A stretch of DNA of 64,000 bases from Pigmentiphaga litoralis (GTDB lineage: Bacteria; Pseudomonadota; Gammaproteobacteria; Burkholderiales; Burkholderiaceae_B). The position numbers and the translations under genes were made by a program. Position 1 is the stretch's first letter. Every line of letters starts with the position of its first letter. The notes beneath the pieces were generated by a model. The model was not told where the DNA came from and ran no database searches. It was given only the letters and a program-made list of their open reading frames with translations. The stretch is taken from contig NZ_BMXQ01000001.1 of assembly GCF_014651835.1 (NCBI RefSeq), positions 3,508,120 to 3,572,119 of the forward strand, written 5' to 3'. Of the stretch, positions 63,924 to 64,000 are shown one piece after another.

Positions 63924-64000
63924 AATTTCCTCTAGCTTCCTTTGATTCGCTGACGGCCACCGACCTGTCGCGCGACGACGTGACGGCGATCGAGCAGTAT
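63920..64000 (+). CDS. Aromatic-ring-hydroxylating dioxygenase beta subunit, cut by window end
   Basis: The first 27 codons (MKFPLASFDSLTATDLSRDD, then VTAIEQY) match the start of dioxygenase small subunits, where a helix with an E-Q-F/Y motif begins the NTF2-like fold. It overlaps the alpha-subunit stop (ATGA). The identity rests mostly on position. Confidence 0.7.
   Translation, partial: MKFPLASFDSLTATDLSRDDVTAIEQY

Overview
The window is a GC-rich chromosomal stretch of a betaproteobacterium, most likely Burkholderiales/Alcaligenaceae (Bordetella-Achromobacter-like). This is inferred from two Bug-type (TctC family) solute receptors, the long-form leuA, a dsbA/SPOR/argS block, and the density of LysR, TetR, MarR and AraC-controlled catabolic operons. 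No rRNA, tRNA, CRISPR array, insertion sequence or prophage was recognised. The window cuts a thiolase gene on the left and an aromatic dioxygenase beta-subunit gene on the right.

Layout. 1-9.8 kb: a thiolase/MerR unit with a LiuR-like operator, an MBL hydrolase, a SulP permease with an SDR, a D-2-hydroxyacid-type FAD dehydrogenase, a quinone reductase/LysR pair and two small unknown genes. 10-13.3 kb: dsbA, a SPOR protein and argS. 13.5-16.1 kb: a sulfonate/nitrate-type ABC importer behind an AT-rich promoter. 16.2-19.5 kb: a tannase-family lipoprotein and the small genes dsrE-like, DUF1840 and DUF924. 19.6-21.6 kb: leuA with an unannotated branched-chain amino-acid leader peptide. 21.7-24.2 kb: a heme-degradation factor and a Bcr/CflA efflux pump.

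24.3-33.4 kb is a molybdenum block: modABC behind a ModE-like site, a short ModE, and a five-gene operon (Bug receptor, three-subunit molybdenum hydroxylase, CoxG-like protein) facing a MarR gene across a perfect palindrome. 34-38 kb holds TauE/SafE, a ParD-like/methionine aminopeptidase bicistron with its own palindromic promoter, and a DJ-1/PfpI gene and a NemR-like TetR gene sharing one operator sequence. 37.4-41.2 kb is a Bug receptor with two tandem MmgE/PrpD genes. 41.3-44.2 kb is an AhpD/GNAT/MocR group with a truncated azoreductase.

44.2-55 kb reads as a stress region: RsbRD-type histidine kinase, manganese catalase, ferredoxin reductase, TerC/CBS protein, DUF2076, an ECF sigma/anti-sigma pair, universal stress protein with SulP, and a 27-residue membrane protein. 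55.3-58.8 kb is an ars cluster (arsH, two unrelated arsenate reductases, arsR, arsB). 58.9-64 kb is an aromatic catabolic locus: a LivJ-type receptor, an AraC regulator, a dienelactone hydrolase fused to an NTF2-like domain, and Rieske dioxygenase alpha and beta genes.

The most notable observations are the leuA leader peptide with consecutive rare CTA codons, the TA-like ParD/MAP module, the tannase that has lost both cysteines of its active-site disulfide, and several regulator-operator pairings readable directly from the DNA.
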